Part shown: positions 8,393-17,511 of the stretch, piece by piece
How the letters are laid out: the number at the start of each line of letters is the position of its first letter
How positions within the stretch are numbered: the first letter of the stretch is position 1
Origin: a bacterium
GTDB lineage: Bacteria > Planctomycetota > UBA11346
Direction: 5' to 3'
DNA length: 20,695 nucleotides
Assembly (NCBI GenBank): GCA_020049615.1
Contig: JAIFKN010000103.1
Location: forward strand, 1 to 20,695
The notes under the pieces: generated by a model
Told to the model about the DNA's origin: nothing
The model's database searches: none
Seen by the model: the letters and a program-made list of their open reading frames with translations, nothing else
Program-made: the position numbers and the translations under genes

Positions 8393-11300
8393 CGTGGGAC
8401 TCCGATGCGGCGCAGGTAGGCGCGGATGGCTGCCCGGTGCTCCTCGGGGAAGTCGACAGCCGCCGCGGCGCTGGCCGCTTCGCTGGCCGAACGGTCGTGC
8501 GAGCGGTCCCAACCGGTGGGCTCGTCATCGGCCAGGATCACGGGGACGATGATGCTGGCGAGGGCGGCCGCCGCCGCTGCCGCCTGGGCAGCGAGGCGGC
8601 CGGCCTGCGCCGCGGCGCTGCCGGGTTCGAAACGGCCGTTGGCCAAGGCCTCGGCCAGCGGTGCGGCGAGGGTGCCGGCCAGCGCCTCGGACAGGCCGAG
8701 GGCGGTCTGCTGGTCGGGGGCGCTGGCGAGGGTGCGGGCGAGTTCGGCGAGCGATCCGGCGCGCAACGACAGTTCGGGCAGTCCGGCAGCGGCGATGGCC
8801 GGGACGGCAGCGGCCAGACCGGCGGCGCTGTCGGCGAGCGCGCCCGCAGCGAGGCCGCGCCGCTTCTCCGCGGCGGCGGCCAAGGCTCGCGCCTCCGGTC
8901 TGCTCTGCGGTACATTGCGATCGACCTGTTCGAGCAGGTCCGCGATCTCGGCCAGGGCTTCGGCCTGCGGCAGCACCGCCTGGTCGCGCAGCCAGGCGGT
9001 GGCCGAGGCCAGCTCTTCGGATGGCGGCACACCGGGGCGTAGCGCCTCCATCTCGCAGGCACGCGAGACTTCGCCGGCCAGGCGCAGAGCGTGCTCCGGG
9101 TCATCGCCGGCGCGCAGTCCGGCCGCGGCCTGACGCAGCAGATCGCGGGCCGGACGCAGCAGGCCTGGAGGCCAGCCGGGCGACAGGGCCAGCTCGGCGA
9201 GCACCGCGCCACCCTGCCTGGCAAGTCCGGCCGAAGCCTCAGCGGCGCGGGCATGGCGGGCGGCGAGGGCCAGCGGTGGAGTGGCGGCCGCGACCGCGGC
9301 ACGCGCCGCATCGCTGTCGGGGCCGTTCAGGGTGGCAAGCACCGCGTCGATCGCCCAGGCGGCAGCGAGTGCGGCAGCCCGCTGCGCCGGATCGCCCAGG
9401 CTGTCAGCGGCGGTCGCGGCGAGGGCGGTGCGCTGCACTGCAAGTTCATCCGACACGCGCTGGGCCAGCTTGCCGCCCGGCTTGGCCGCGGCGTCGCGCA
9501 ACCGGTCGGTGAAGCCGTCACCTCCGCTTCTCCGTCCATCATGCCGGCAGGCGTCGCCCAGCCGCCGCGCCAGGTCCGCTGCCCGTCCAGCCGCATCCAT
9601 GGCAGCGGCTGCGGCCATTTCGACCGCCTGGGCGTCACTCCAGTCGAGCACCCCGCGGAGCGGTTCGAGCGTCGTCCCGACCTGTTCCGCCTGCGCGATG
9701 AGCGTCACCGGTGTTGGTCCGCCACCGGTCCGCGTCACCGCCTGCCGGATGGCGGCGCCGGCTGCGAGCGCCTGTTCTGCGCCACGCCTGGCACGCTGCA
9801 CTGCCGCCTCGCCGGCGCCGGCTGGCAGCGCCGCCATCGCCTGGCGGGCGCGATGGTCGGGGGGCTGACGGTGGCGCAGCCGTTCGATGGGGATCTCCGC
9901 CGGTTCGCCGCGACCGGCTTCGACCAGCAGACGGCCGCTGCCTCCCCCCTGGTAGTATTCGACGGTGATCGGCTGCCAGCCAGCCGGCAGGTCGAGGCTG
10001 CCGAGGTAGGCGGTGGCGCCCTGGTCGCGCCAGCTGCCAGGGGGCAGGATATCCTGGCCGGCCAGGCGCAGCCGCACTCCGTCGTCGGCCGTGCAGCGGA
10101 AGGTCCAGCGTCCGGCTTCGGGCAGCAGCACCTCGCCGATCCAGTTCGCGCACCAGTCGGTGCGGCCCAGGCCCGGCAAGTCGCGATCAGCCGAGCCCGG
10201 AGCTTCAGCGAGGAAGAGTCGCGCCTCTCCGATCCCGGGCTGGTTGCCGCGCCAGAAGGTGCCGAGGAGCCCTGGCCGCCAGCTCGGCATGGACCATGCC
10301 CGCTCGGCAGCGAGCACGGCGGCCGCGCCGGCGAGTTGATCGCGGGCCGACTCGAGATCGGCGGTGGCGGCGGCGGCAGCCGCCGCGCTGGCCGCCAGGC
10401 CAGCCGATGTGGCGAGGGACTCCGCGCCGCGCACCAGTTCGGCGGCCGCCTCGGCCGCACCGGACACGGCTGCGTTGGCTCCGCCCTCGGCGGCAGTCGA
10501 GCGCGCTGCCAGGGCGAGGGCGCCGCCGGCGACGCCGATGGCGCGGTCGGCCAGGCCACCGAGGTTGGCCGGCGCGTCGCCAAGCACCGCCGCGGCAGCC
10601 GCGCCGTCGGCGACGGCTGTGGCAGACGTCGACAGGTTGCGTACCCGGGTGGCCGCAGCACGCAGTCCGGCTGCCCCGGCGGCAGGGTCCTCCTCGCGCC
10701 AGGAGCGGACGGCTGCGCGCCAGGCCTTGTCGCCTTCCGTGGCCGCCTCGACGGCGGAGCGAGCGAGGATGATGAGGTCATCGAGGCGCGAGACCAGATC
10801 GTGCCGGGCCGCATGCAGCGGCTGGGCGACGGTGATGTGGATGGCGCTGCCATGGGTTTCCGTCCCGGCGCGGTCGCGCGCCACCGGCACTGCGGTCAGG
10901 CGGTCGCCTGGCCTGGCGCCGAGATCGGCGGGGACGACGGCTGCAGCCGCCTCCAGCCGTCGTGTGCCGGCGGGGACCGGCAGCGCGAGGCGTACCGGAT
11001 CAGCGGTTCCTTCGACCGCGAGCTCGATCCAGGCCGAGGCCAGCGCAACGTCGTCGCTGGCCAGGACCGAGAGGCGCACCGCCCGGCCAGGCGCGACGAC
11101 CGCGCCATCGATGGTGGCCGAGGCCTCGGGCGGTCGGTCAGGTATGGCGCGCAGTCGCCAGCGTTGCGGCAGATCGACGACCACGCCGCCGGGACCGCCG
11201 GCCACGATCAGCCGCAGTCGCCAATCGAGGTCCGCGGTCACCCGCAGCCGGGCGGCGCCGAACTGGCCGCCGTAGGGTGATCGGGCGAGGGGCACCGGCA

Positions 11301-12312
11301 CTTCGCGCCCGTCCGTGACCACGGCGGCGGTGACGGCGGGCGGCCCCTCCAGGACGAGATCGATGGCGACCTCTGCGCCGGTCAGTACGGCCGCATCGCC
11401 GCCGAGCACGCGTTCTGCTGGCAGGCTGGTGTAGCCAGGAGGCTCCAGCTGCATCGCCAGCGAGGCGAGGCGTGGTACAGCGACCAGGGTCGCCTGGTGC
11501 CAAGGGCTGGAGAGTCCGGGACCGCGCACGCGCCAGCGCAGATCGCGGTGCAGCGGGCCGAGCACCAGCCGCTGGACGGCCCCGTCGCGCTGCAGTTCGC
11601 GGGACTCGCGCTGGCCGTCAGCCCATGCCAGTTCGGCGGTCAGCGCCACCGGCTGGCCGCGCACCGCGATGGGCTGGCTGGCGCCTGGCGCCAGCCAGGT
11701 GTCGCCCGGCTCGGCCACCAGCAGCTCGTCGCCCGGAGCAGGCAGCTCGCGCCACGGCAGCACGGCGCGGTTGATGGCGGCGCGCGCCGCAGGTTCGATC
11801 AGGGCGGCGCTGACCAGGACCAGCACGGTCACCGCGGCGGCGATCAGGGCGGGGATGACTGGTCGCCAAGGCAGCAGGCGCCGGAGGTCGAGGGCGTCAG
11901 CGGCCACCGCGGCGAGGGCGAGCGAGCGCTCGGTCATCCACGCGCTGTGGCCCGGCACCGGCCGTTCGAGCAGTCCGAGCGGGCCGGAGAGCGGCTCACC
12001 GGTCTGGCCGGTATGACGTTCGACGACGCGCGCGGTCGCAAGCCGCCCCCACGGTGCCAGCAGGCGGCGCAGTGCGACGGTGGCGCCGAGCAGCAGTCCG
12101 AGCAGGGCGGATGCTGCAAGCCCGACGCGCAGCCAGGGCAGGGGGTCGCCGGCGAGATCGGTCGCCATGGCGGCGGCGACGAGCAGGCCAGCCACTGCCA
12201 CCGTCCAGGCCAGGGTGCGTGCGGCGTGCTGGCGCCGTTGGCGCAGCGCCCAGCGCCGCAGGGTCTCGGCCAGGGCGGTCGGGCATGCGGCAGGGCCGTG
12301 CTTCGCGCTCAT
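8389..12312 (-). CDS. Large three-TM membrane protein with internal PA14 domain (DUF4175-like)
   Basis: 1307 residues. The chosen start (MSAKHGP) is the ATG at 12312 overlapping the upstream TGA; the open frame continues upstream to 13023 but only as a shadow of the VWA gene. TM helices lie at ~34-52, 61-80 and 151-172. An Ig-like region follows, with PPGYTSLPAERVLGG and SDDVALASAWIEL, as in DUF4175-like planctomycete proteins. Alanine-rich helices come next, then a PA14 domain at ~673-813 (GLLGTFWRG, WIGEVLLPEAGRWTF, DDGVRLRLAG, PITVEYYQGGGSGRLLVE). A second long Ala-rich helical region leads to DFPEEHRAAIRAYLRRI, a C-terminal motif typical of these proteins. The topology suggests a large periplasmic part anchored in the inner membrane. 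PA14 domains usually bind carbohydrate, so an envelope glycan ligand is possible. The function is not known. Confidence 0.86.
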   Translation of the reverse strand: MSAKHGPAACPTALAETLRRWALRQRRQHAARTLAWTVAVAGLLVAAAMATDLAGDPLPWLRVGLAASALLGLLLGATVALRRLLAPWGRLATARVVERHTGQTGEPLSGPLGLLERPVPGHSAWMTERSLALAAVAADALDLRRLLPWRPVIPALIAAAVTVLVLVSAALIEPAARAAINRAVLPWRELPAPGDELLVAEPGDTWLAPGASQPIAVRGQPVALTAELAWADGQRESRELQRDGAVQRLVLGPLHRDLRWRVRGPGLSSPWHQATLVAVPRLASLAMQLEPPGYTSLPAERVLGGDAAVLTGAEVAIDLVLEGPPAVTAAVVTDGREVPVPLARSPYGGQFGAARLRVTADLDWRLRLIVAGGPGGVVVDLPQRWRLRAIPDRPPEASATIDGAVVAPGRAVRLSVLASDDVALASAWIELAVEGTADPVRLALPVPAGTRRLEAAAAVVPADLGARPGDRLTAVPVARDRAGTETHGSAIHITVAQPLHAARHDLVSRLDDLIILARSAVEAATEGDKAWRAAVRSWREEDPAAGAAGLRAAATRVRNLSTSATAVADGAAAAAVLGDAPANLGGLADRAIGVAGGALALAARSTAAEGGANAAVSGAAEAAAELVRGAESLATSAGLAASAAAAAAATADLESARDQLAGAAAVLAAERAWSMPSWRPGLLGTFWRGNQPGIGEARLFLAEAPGSADRDLPGLGRTDWCANWIGEVLLPEAGRWTFRCTADDGVRLRLAGQDILPPGSWRDQGATAYLGSLDLPAGWQPITVEYYQGGGSGRLLVEAGRGEPAEIPIERLRHRQPPDHRARQAMAALPAGAGEAAVQRARRGAEQALAAGAAIRQAVTRTGGGPTPVTLIAQAEQVGTTLEPLRGVLDWSDAQAVEMAAAAAMDAAGRAADLARRLGDACRHDGRRSGGDGFTDRLRDAAAKPGGKLAQRVSDELAVQRTALAATAADSLGDPAQRAAALAAAWAIDAVLATLNGPDSDAARAAVAAATPPLALAARHARAAEASAGLARQGGAVLAELALSPGWPPGLLRPARDLLRQAAAGLRAGDDPEHALRLAGEVSRACEMEALRPGVPPSEELASATAWLRDQAVLPQAEALAEIADLLEQVDRNVPQSRPEARALAAAAEKRRGLAAGALADSAAGLAAAVPAIAAAGLPELSLRAGSLAELARTLASAPDQQTALGLSEALAGTLAAPLAEALANGRFEPGSAAAQAGRLAAQAAAAAAALASIIVPVILADDEPTGWDRSHDRSASEAASAAAAVDFPEEHRAAIRAYLRRIGVPR

Positions 12313-15300
12313 GGCAGCCCCAGGCGTCGGCGCCAGATCCACTCCGCGACCAGCAGGGCGGCGAGCAGCAGCAGCCACCACGGGCCGTCCCACAAGGTCA
12401 GGCGATGGCGCACCGCGAGGATGCGCGGCGCCATCGAGGCTGACAGCGCGGCGATCGCCGCCTCGACCTCGTTGAGTCCGACCGCCTCCCCGCCAGTGGC
12501 TGCCGCCAGCCGGTCGAGAGCGGCGCGGTCGAGCGCCGGCTCCAGCGCCTCGCGGCCTGGATCGCTGCGCACCAGCAGCTCGCGCGATTCGTAGGGTCCG
12601 CCGGCAGCGCCTGCGCTCAGCCGCCAGCGGCCCTGTTCGAGCGGCCGCTGCGGGCCATTGACCGTCGCGTTCCACGTGCCCGGCTGGTCGGCGACCGAGA
12701 TCAGGGCGAGCTCGCGCCGGCTGCCGGGCACCGGTCGGCCGTCGACGCCGATGCGCTCGAGCACAGCCGGAGGTGCCGTGGCTGGAGCGCCGGCGTCGTC
12801 GATCGCGCGCAGGCGGAGGCCGGCCGGCTGGCCCGGCGCCGCAACGGACAGGTCGAGTGCCGCCTGCAGCCGGCGGTCGGTGCCGGACAGCCGCGCGCCC
12901 AGGCCCCAGCGCGCCAGGCGCAGCCACATCGCCGCGTGCGTGCTGCCGTCGCCGTGAGCGCGCCAGCGCCACAGCTCGTCGCTGCCCAGCCAGGCGACGC
13001 GGCCGGCGCCGTGTTCGGCGCACACCAGCAGCGGCGAGCCTGAGCGGTCGCGCATGGCCAGGACGACATCAGCGCCGGGGCGGGGCACCGCGGAACGCAC
13101 CCACCAGGGCAGCGCCGGCAGGGCCTCCCAGGCAGGGTCCAGGCCAGGCAGGATGCGTTCGGCCGCTGCCGCGGGGATGGCTCCGGCATCCGGCTCGGGC
13201 AGGCCGTCGGCGGTCGCCGAGCGCACCGGCAGCAGCGTGGCGAGCGGACCGAGTCCGTAGGCGGCCGGCATGGCGCGCGGACCGCTGACCACCGCGACGA
13301 AGCCACCGCGGCGGGTGGCGAAGGCCGCGATGCGCGACTGCTCGTCGGCGCCGAGTTCGGAAGGCGGCAGGTCGCCGAGCAGCAGCATGTCGGCCTGGTC
13401 GAGCGTGGCCTGGTCGGGCACCAGGGCCGAGCCCGGTCCGAGCACGGCGCGGTAGCGGCGCTCGATCCGCGCATTGAGTCCGCTCTCCAGGGCGGCGGTG
13501 GCGTGGCGCAGCTCCCAGCGCGGGCCGGCGTCGATCGCCAGCACGCGCGGTGGGGCGGCGGCGATGGCGATGGCACGCGAGGCGGCGTTGTTCGCCACCG
13601 TCGATTCGCGCCGCGCGCCGCCGCGGGCCGGCGGTCCGGCTGCAGACCATGGCACCAGTGCGGTCAGCGGTAGCGGGCGCTCGACGCGGCCGTCGGGCCG
13701 GCTCCAGCCGACGGCGATATGCGAAGGCCCGATGGCGTTGGCCACCACCGCCTCGAGGTAGGCCGGACGGTCGGCACGCAGCTTCAGCGGCGCGCTGCGC
13801 TGGCCCGGCTCCTTGTCCCACTCCTCCGGTCGGCTCCACGAACCGACCTGCGCCACGGCGCGGGCGGTGGCGGGATCGCCATCCTCGCTGACCAGCAGTT
13901 CGCCCTCGTCGTCGCTGGACAGCCACAGCACGTACTCCCCATCGCGCGGCGGCAGCAGCCAGGCGCGCAGGCGGTCGCCGCGTAGCGGGCGCGAGTCGAT
14001 CGACAGTGGCGAGGCGACGACCGCGCGTTCGTCGGGGCGGTCGGGCCAGCGCTGGTCGGCACGCAAGGCGGCAAGTCCGGCCGTGGGCAGGCCGGTCCAC
14101 ACCTCGCGCAGCCAGCCCAGGCCGCGCTCCTCGCCCGGAGCCGGGGTCAGGCGCGCTTCCCACAGCGCGACGCCGGCTTCGCCAGCCGGAAAATCGGCGG
14201 CGAGGCGCTGCCAGGCGGTCTCGGGAACCACGGCCTGGCGGGCCACCTCGGCGCCGTCGCGCAGCCAGGCCAGCTGCCACGTGCCGGCTCCGGGAGGCAC
14301 GCGCACCGAGGCGGCGAGGCGCACGCGTTCGCCGGCAACCGCCTCGCCCGGCGCCTCGAGTGTGGCCACCGCCACATCAGGCGGCGGGGTGGGGTCGCCG
14401 ATGGCCACTGCCAGCAGGCGCACTCCGCGTGCCGCCAGGGCGCGCGCCGCCGGCTCCGGGTCGGCGCCGGCGGTGCGCCGTCCGTCCGACAGCAGGATGC
14501 AGCCAGCGGGATGCCCGCGACCCGCCCAGCCGCGGGCCAGCGCCGCCAGGCCCTCGCCGAGATCGGTCGCGGCCTCGCCGGCCAGCGCCTCGCGCACGCC
14601 ATCCGCGGCGACCGGGACCAGCCGTTCGTCGAGCACGAACCAGTCGATCAGCGCCTGGGGCAGGCGCTCGGCCAGCCGCGTGGCGAGCGCTGCGGCGCGG
14701 TCGCGGCGCGGTTGGGCGCCGATGCGTCCGAGGGCGGCCCCGAGCGGGCTGTCCGGGGCGGCGCCGGCGACCAGGGCGGCGTCGGCCTCGCCCTGCACCC
14801 GTTCCGCCAGAGCGCTGAAGCCGGCCGCCTCGCGCACCTTCGCAGGCTGTCCGGCGGTCAGCGCCTCGGCCAGGCGGACCAGCAGCGTGCTCAGTTCGGG
14901 CGAGCCGGCGAGTTCGCCGGCGAGCCCCCGCGCTTCGGCCACGGTGACGGGCGAGCCGGCTGCCGCCCGGCGCGCCAGGGCGGCGGCACGGGCGGCGGCA
15001 TCGGGCCGCTGACCCGGCCCGATCAGCCCGAGCGCGACGGCCTCGGCCAGGCGGGCGCCGGGATCGAGGCCGGGATCGGCCAACCCCATCGAACCCGAAC
15101 GGTCGATGACCATCGCCACCGCCGGCGCCTCGCGCCGCTGGTCGGTCCAGGCCAGGGCGGGCTCGGCCAGGGCGGCGGCAAGGACCACGACGGCAGCGCA
15201 GCGCAGCGCAGCGAGGCCGAGCATCGCGCGGCGGGGCAGGGTCAGCTGCTCGCCGCGGCGCAGCCGCCACGCCAGCCACGCGGCCGCGCCGGCGGCAGCG

Positions 15301-15350
15301 AGTGCGGCGACCGGCGGCCAGCCGAGGAATTCGAGCGACAGGCCGCTCAT
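12309..15350 (-). CDS. VWA-domain membrane protein with PA14-like and amidotransferase-like regions
   Basis: 1013 residues from the ATG at 15350 (MSGLSLEFLGW), overlapping the upstream TGA. TM helices lie at ~12-28 and ~43-62, followed by a von Willebrand A domain with an intact MIDAS start D83-R-S85-G-S87-M and a later CILLSDGRRTAG strand. Residues ~420-562 are PA14-like: DGEYVLWLSSDDEGELLVSE, EEWDKEPGQRSAPLKL, AYLEAVVANAIGPSHIAVGW. Residues ~600-820 resemble the class I glutamine-amidotransferase-like fold seen in such proteins (VLAIDAGPRWELRH, DMLLLGDLPPSEL, GGFVAVVSGP, GAGRVAWLGSDELWRWR); no catalytic Cys-His pair was identified. A final TM helix (GPWWLLLLAALLVAEWIW) lies at the C-terminus. 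It is a Bat-type partner of the MoxR ATPase in the same operon. Metal-dependent ligand binding in the periplasm is likely; the ligand is unknown. Confidence 0.92.
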   Translation of the reverse strand: MSGLSLEFLGWPPVAALAAAGAAAWLAWRLRRGEQLTLPRRAMLGLAALRCAAVVVLAAALAEPALAWTDQRREAPAVAMVIDRSGSMGLADPGLDPGARLAEAVALGLIGPGQRPDAAARAAALARRAAAGSPVTVAEARGLAGELAGSPELSTLLVRLAEALTAGQPAKVREAAGFSALAERVQGEADAALVAGAAPDSPLGAALGRIGAQPRRDRAAALATRLAERLPQALIDWFVLDERLVPVAADGVREALAGEAATDLGEGLAALARGWAGRGHPAGCILLSDGRRTAGADPEPAARALAARGVRLLAVAIGDPTPPPDVAVATLEAPGEAVAGERVRLAASVRVPPGAGTWQLAWLRDGAEVARQAVVPETAWQRLAADFPAGEAGVALWEARLTPAPGEERGLGWLREVWTGLPTAGLAALRADQRWPDRPDERAVVASPLSIDSRPLRGDRLRAWLLPPRDGEYVLWLSSDDEGELLVSEDGDPATARAVAQVGSWSRPEEWDKEPGQRSAPLKLRADRPAYLEAVVANAIGPSHIAVGWSRPDGRVERPLPLTALVPWSAAGPPARGGARRESTVANNAASRAIAIAAAPPRVLAIDAGPRWELRHATAALESGLNARIERRYRAVLGPGSALVPDQATLDQADMLLLGDLPPSELGADEQSRIAAFATRRGGFVAVVSGPRAMPAAYGLGPLATLLPVRSATADGLPEPDAGAIPAAAAERILPGLDPAWEALPALPWWVRSAVPRPGADVVLAMRDRSGSPLLVCAEHGAGRVAWLGSDELWRWRAHGDGSTHAAMWLRLARWGLGARLSGTDRRLQAALDLSVAAPGQPAGLRLRAIDDAGAPATAPPAVLERIGVDGRPVPGSRRELALISVADQPGTWNATVNGPQRPLEQGRWRLSAGAAGGPYESRELLVRSDPGREALEPALDRAALDRLAAATGGEAVGLNEVEAAIAALSASMAPRILAVRHRLTLWDGPWWLLLLAALLVAEWIWRRRLGLP
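15194..15213 (-). repeat. Four perfect GCAGC pentanucleotide units inside the VWA gene
   Basis: GCAGC (plus-strand reading) occurs four times head to tail. It codes for part of the second TM helix (ALRCAA) near the N-terminus of the 1013-residue VWA protein. Because five is not a multiple of three, gain or loss of one unit would truncate the protein early. Four units is short, and the run may simply reflect GC-rich codon choice. Confidence 0.55.
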
Positions 15351-17509
15351 GGACCCTGCTCCTGGCGCGCTGACCGGCCGCACACCCAGCTCTCCGCGAG
15401 CATCGCGACGCAGGCCAGCGCCACCAGCCACGGCCATAACTCGAAGCCGCGGCGTTCGCCGCCTGCGACCAGGGCCGTTGCGGCGGCTGGAGACCCGGCG
15501 CGCCAGGCGCCGAGGATGTCGGCGGCAGCGGCATCGGCGGCGCTGGTCGGAGCGAGGTCGAGGGCGAGGGCATCGACGGCGCAGGCGCGTCGCGCCAGCA
15601 CCGCGCCGTCAGTGCCGCTCAGCGTGTAGGTCCCGGGGTCGGTCAGCACGGGGCCGAGCAGGGCGCTCCGTCCGTCCCATGTGCCCGGGGTCAGCGGCAG
15701 CCCGCCCGCCGGCCCGCCCAGGCGTGATCCGGCAGCCTGCGGGAAGGCCGGCCGCTGGCCTGGCGCCAACGTGCGCGGCGGAGTCGGTCTGGCGGCGAGG
15801 TCGGCCATCAGGGTGCGCAGCAGCGGCACCATGGCTGCGCGCCAGGGCAGATCGCCCCAGGTGCCGTCGAGCGCGGTGGCAAGCAGCACGGTGCGGCCCT
15901 GTCCGCGGCGGCGCTCGAGCAGCAGCGGCGAACCGTCTTCGAGCAGCAGCGGGGCGGAGGCGTCGGGCGGCGCTCCGGCGCCGGGCGCGGACAGCTCGAG
16001 CGAGCGGGCGATGCCCAGGGAGGAGAGGGAGGCGCTGCCGGCGCTGGCGAACAGCTCGGCAAGCGCATGCGAACTGCCGGGCGAGACCGCTGCGCCGATC
16101 GGCGGATGGTGGTCGCGGGCCAGTCCGCACGGACCGGGCAGCATGCCGTCGCCGCCGCGATACCAGGCTTGTGTCCAATGCGCCGGATCGACCGCGGCTC
16201 CGGGGATGGCGAGCAGGCCGCCACCGCCGGCGACGAAGCGCTCGAGCGCCGCCAGCGTCCCGGTGTCGAGCGCCGGCACGCCGCCGAGCACCACCGCGCC
16301 CGCACCGGCGAGCAGCTCCTCGAGCCGTACCGGGTCGAGCAACTGGCTGGCGGCGATGCGGCGCGGAGCGAACGGGGCGAACGGGTCGCCGCCATCCTCG
16401 GGATCGAGCGCGGCAGCCACCGTGCCGAGGCTGCCGTCGAGGCCGCGGCCAGCCTCGGCTTCCGCCAGCAGGATGCCGACCCGCGCCTCGGCGACGATGG
16501 CGGTGGCGCGCACGTCGCTGCCGGGGAAGCCGTCGCTGGCGCCGATCAAACGGGCTTCGATGACGTGGTCGCCGGGATCGAGCGGTGGCAGGCGGAAGAC
16601 CTCCTCGACCTCGCCGTCCGGCGGCGGCGCGACCACCGTCTCCTCGATCGTCCGGCCGTCGAGGTCGATGCGCAACTGGGCTCCGGCGGTGCGGCCGCCG
16701 CGCGCAGCGACCGTCACCCGCAGTGGCACGCGCCCGCGCGGTGCGGTGCGCGGCTGACCTGGATCGACGGCGGTGATGGCGAGATCGGGCACCTCGACGG
16801 TAGGCGGTTCCAGCACCACCAGGTGCGGTCGCTCGCGGCTGCCGTGGCCAGGCGCGGCGAGGCGGCGGGCGAGTTCGTCCCAGCGGCGGTCCTCGCGGCG
16901 CCAGGCGGCGGCGCGGCCACCGGCGGCCAGCACCACCTCGGCATGCGGGTTGAGGTGGGAGCGCAGGCGGTCGAGGGCGGCGAGCAGCAGGGCCGGGTGG
17001 TCGCCGGCCAGGGCCGAAGGCCGCACCGCCTCAATCTGGGTCCTGGCGGCGGCGAGGTCGACCAGGGGGTCGATGGCCGGATCGTTGATCCGCGACAGCG
17101 GCAGCACCGTCACCTCATCGCCGTCCTGCAGCGAGTCGAGCCAGGCCAGGGCCAGCGCGCGCACCGCCGCGTCGCCCTGCGCCGCGCCGGCGGCCATGCT
17201 GTCGTCGATCGCCAGGACGCAGGCGACGCGGCCGCCGCGCTCCAGCACCGGCGCGGCCTGGCTGCGCTCGACCCAGGCCGGACGCGCGGCGGTGGCGACC
17301 GCGGCGGCGAGCACCAGGGTGCGCAGGATGAGGAGCAGGCGCTCCTGCACCGCCAGGCGGCGTCGCTGCTCGGCCGCGACCACCGCGAGGAAGCGCATCG
17401 CGCCCCAGCCGACATCGCGCGGCCGGCGCCGGCGCACCAGATGCAGCAGCACCGGCGCGGCGGCGACCGGCGCGGCGAGCAGCAGCCACGGCGCGGCGAG
17501 TTCGATCAT
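15347..17509 (-). CDS. BatA-like membrane protein (aerotolerance regulator N-terminal domain, degenerate VWA)
   Basis: 720 residues from the ATG at 17509. A GGAGGGG Shine-Dalgarno sits just upstream, which fixes this start even though the open frame runs to 17917. Residues 1-80 are the BatA-type N-terminal domain: TM helix ~5-24 (PWLLLAAPVAAAPVLLHLV), a basic loop RRRRPRDVGWGAMRFL, and TM ~57-76 ending TAARPAW. A VWA-like domain follows, but its metal site reads D102-D-S104-M-A106, so the second MIDAS serine is replaced by alanine. The middle has Ig-like segments and an amidotransferase-like region (AVVLGGVPALDTGTLAALE, GQGRTVLLATALDGTWGDLP). A TM helix lies near the C-terminus (ELWPWLVALACVAMLAESW). 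Its stop overlaps the next start. It is a membrane partner of the MoxR/DUF58 pair. The gene is preceded by a 157-base palindrome-rich spacer whose last hairpin covers its ribosome binding site. Confidence 0.92.
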   Translation of the reverse strand: MIELAAPWLLLAAPVAAAPVLLHLVRRRRPRDVGWGAMRFLAVVAAEQRRRLAVQERLLLILRTLVLAAAVATAARPAWVERSQAAPVLERGGRVACVLAIDDSMAAGAAQGDAAVRALALAWLDSLQDGDEVTVLPLSRINDPAIDPLVDLAAARTQIEAVRPSALAGDHPALLLAALDRLRSHLNPHAEVVLAAGGRAAAWRREDRRWDELARRLAAPGHGSRERPHLVVLEPPTVEVPDLAITAVDPGQPRTAPRGRVPLRVTVAARGGRTAGAQLRIDLDGRTIEETVVAPPPDGEVEEVFRLPPLDPGDHVIEARLIGASDGFPGSDVRATAIVAEARVGILLAEAEAGRGLDGSLGTVAAALDPEDGGDPFAPFAPRRIAASQLLDPVRLEELLAGAGAVVLGGVPALDTGTLAALERFVAGGGGLLAIPGAAVDPAHWTQAWYRGGDGMLPGPCGLARDHHPPIGAAVSPGSSHALAELFASAGSASLSSLGIARSLELSAPGAGAPPDASAPLLLEDGSPLLLERRRGQGRTVLLATALDGTWGDLPWRAAMVPLLRTLMADLAARPTPPRTLAPGQRPAFPQAAGSRLGGPAGGLPLTPGTWDGRSALLGPVLTDPGTYTLSGTDGAVLARRACAVDALALDLAPTSAADAAAADILGAWRAGSPAAATALVAGGERRGFELWPWLVALACVAMLAESWVCGRSARQEQGP

Positions 17510-17511
17510 GT

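Noticed and set aside
9091..11280. 729-codon plus-strand open frame
   Set aside because: Antisense to the 1307-residue membrane protein, with low-complexity Gly/Arg-rich translation and no recognisable domain; GC-rich DNA makes such long stop-free frames common.
12313..13023. Open frame extending the 1307-residue protein upstream to 13023
   Set aside because: The extension is Arg/Ala-rich, lacks domain character and exactly overlaps the well-supported VWA gene in another phase; the ATGA-overlapping ATG at 12312 begins a credible membrane protein.
8389..15350. Transposon or phage origin of the operon's ATGA-overlapping genes
   Set aside because: No integrase, transposase, terminal repeats or composition shift were seen; gene order fits a chromosomal MoxR/VWA operon.
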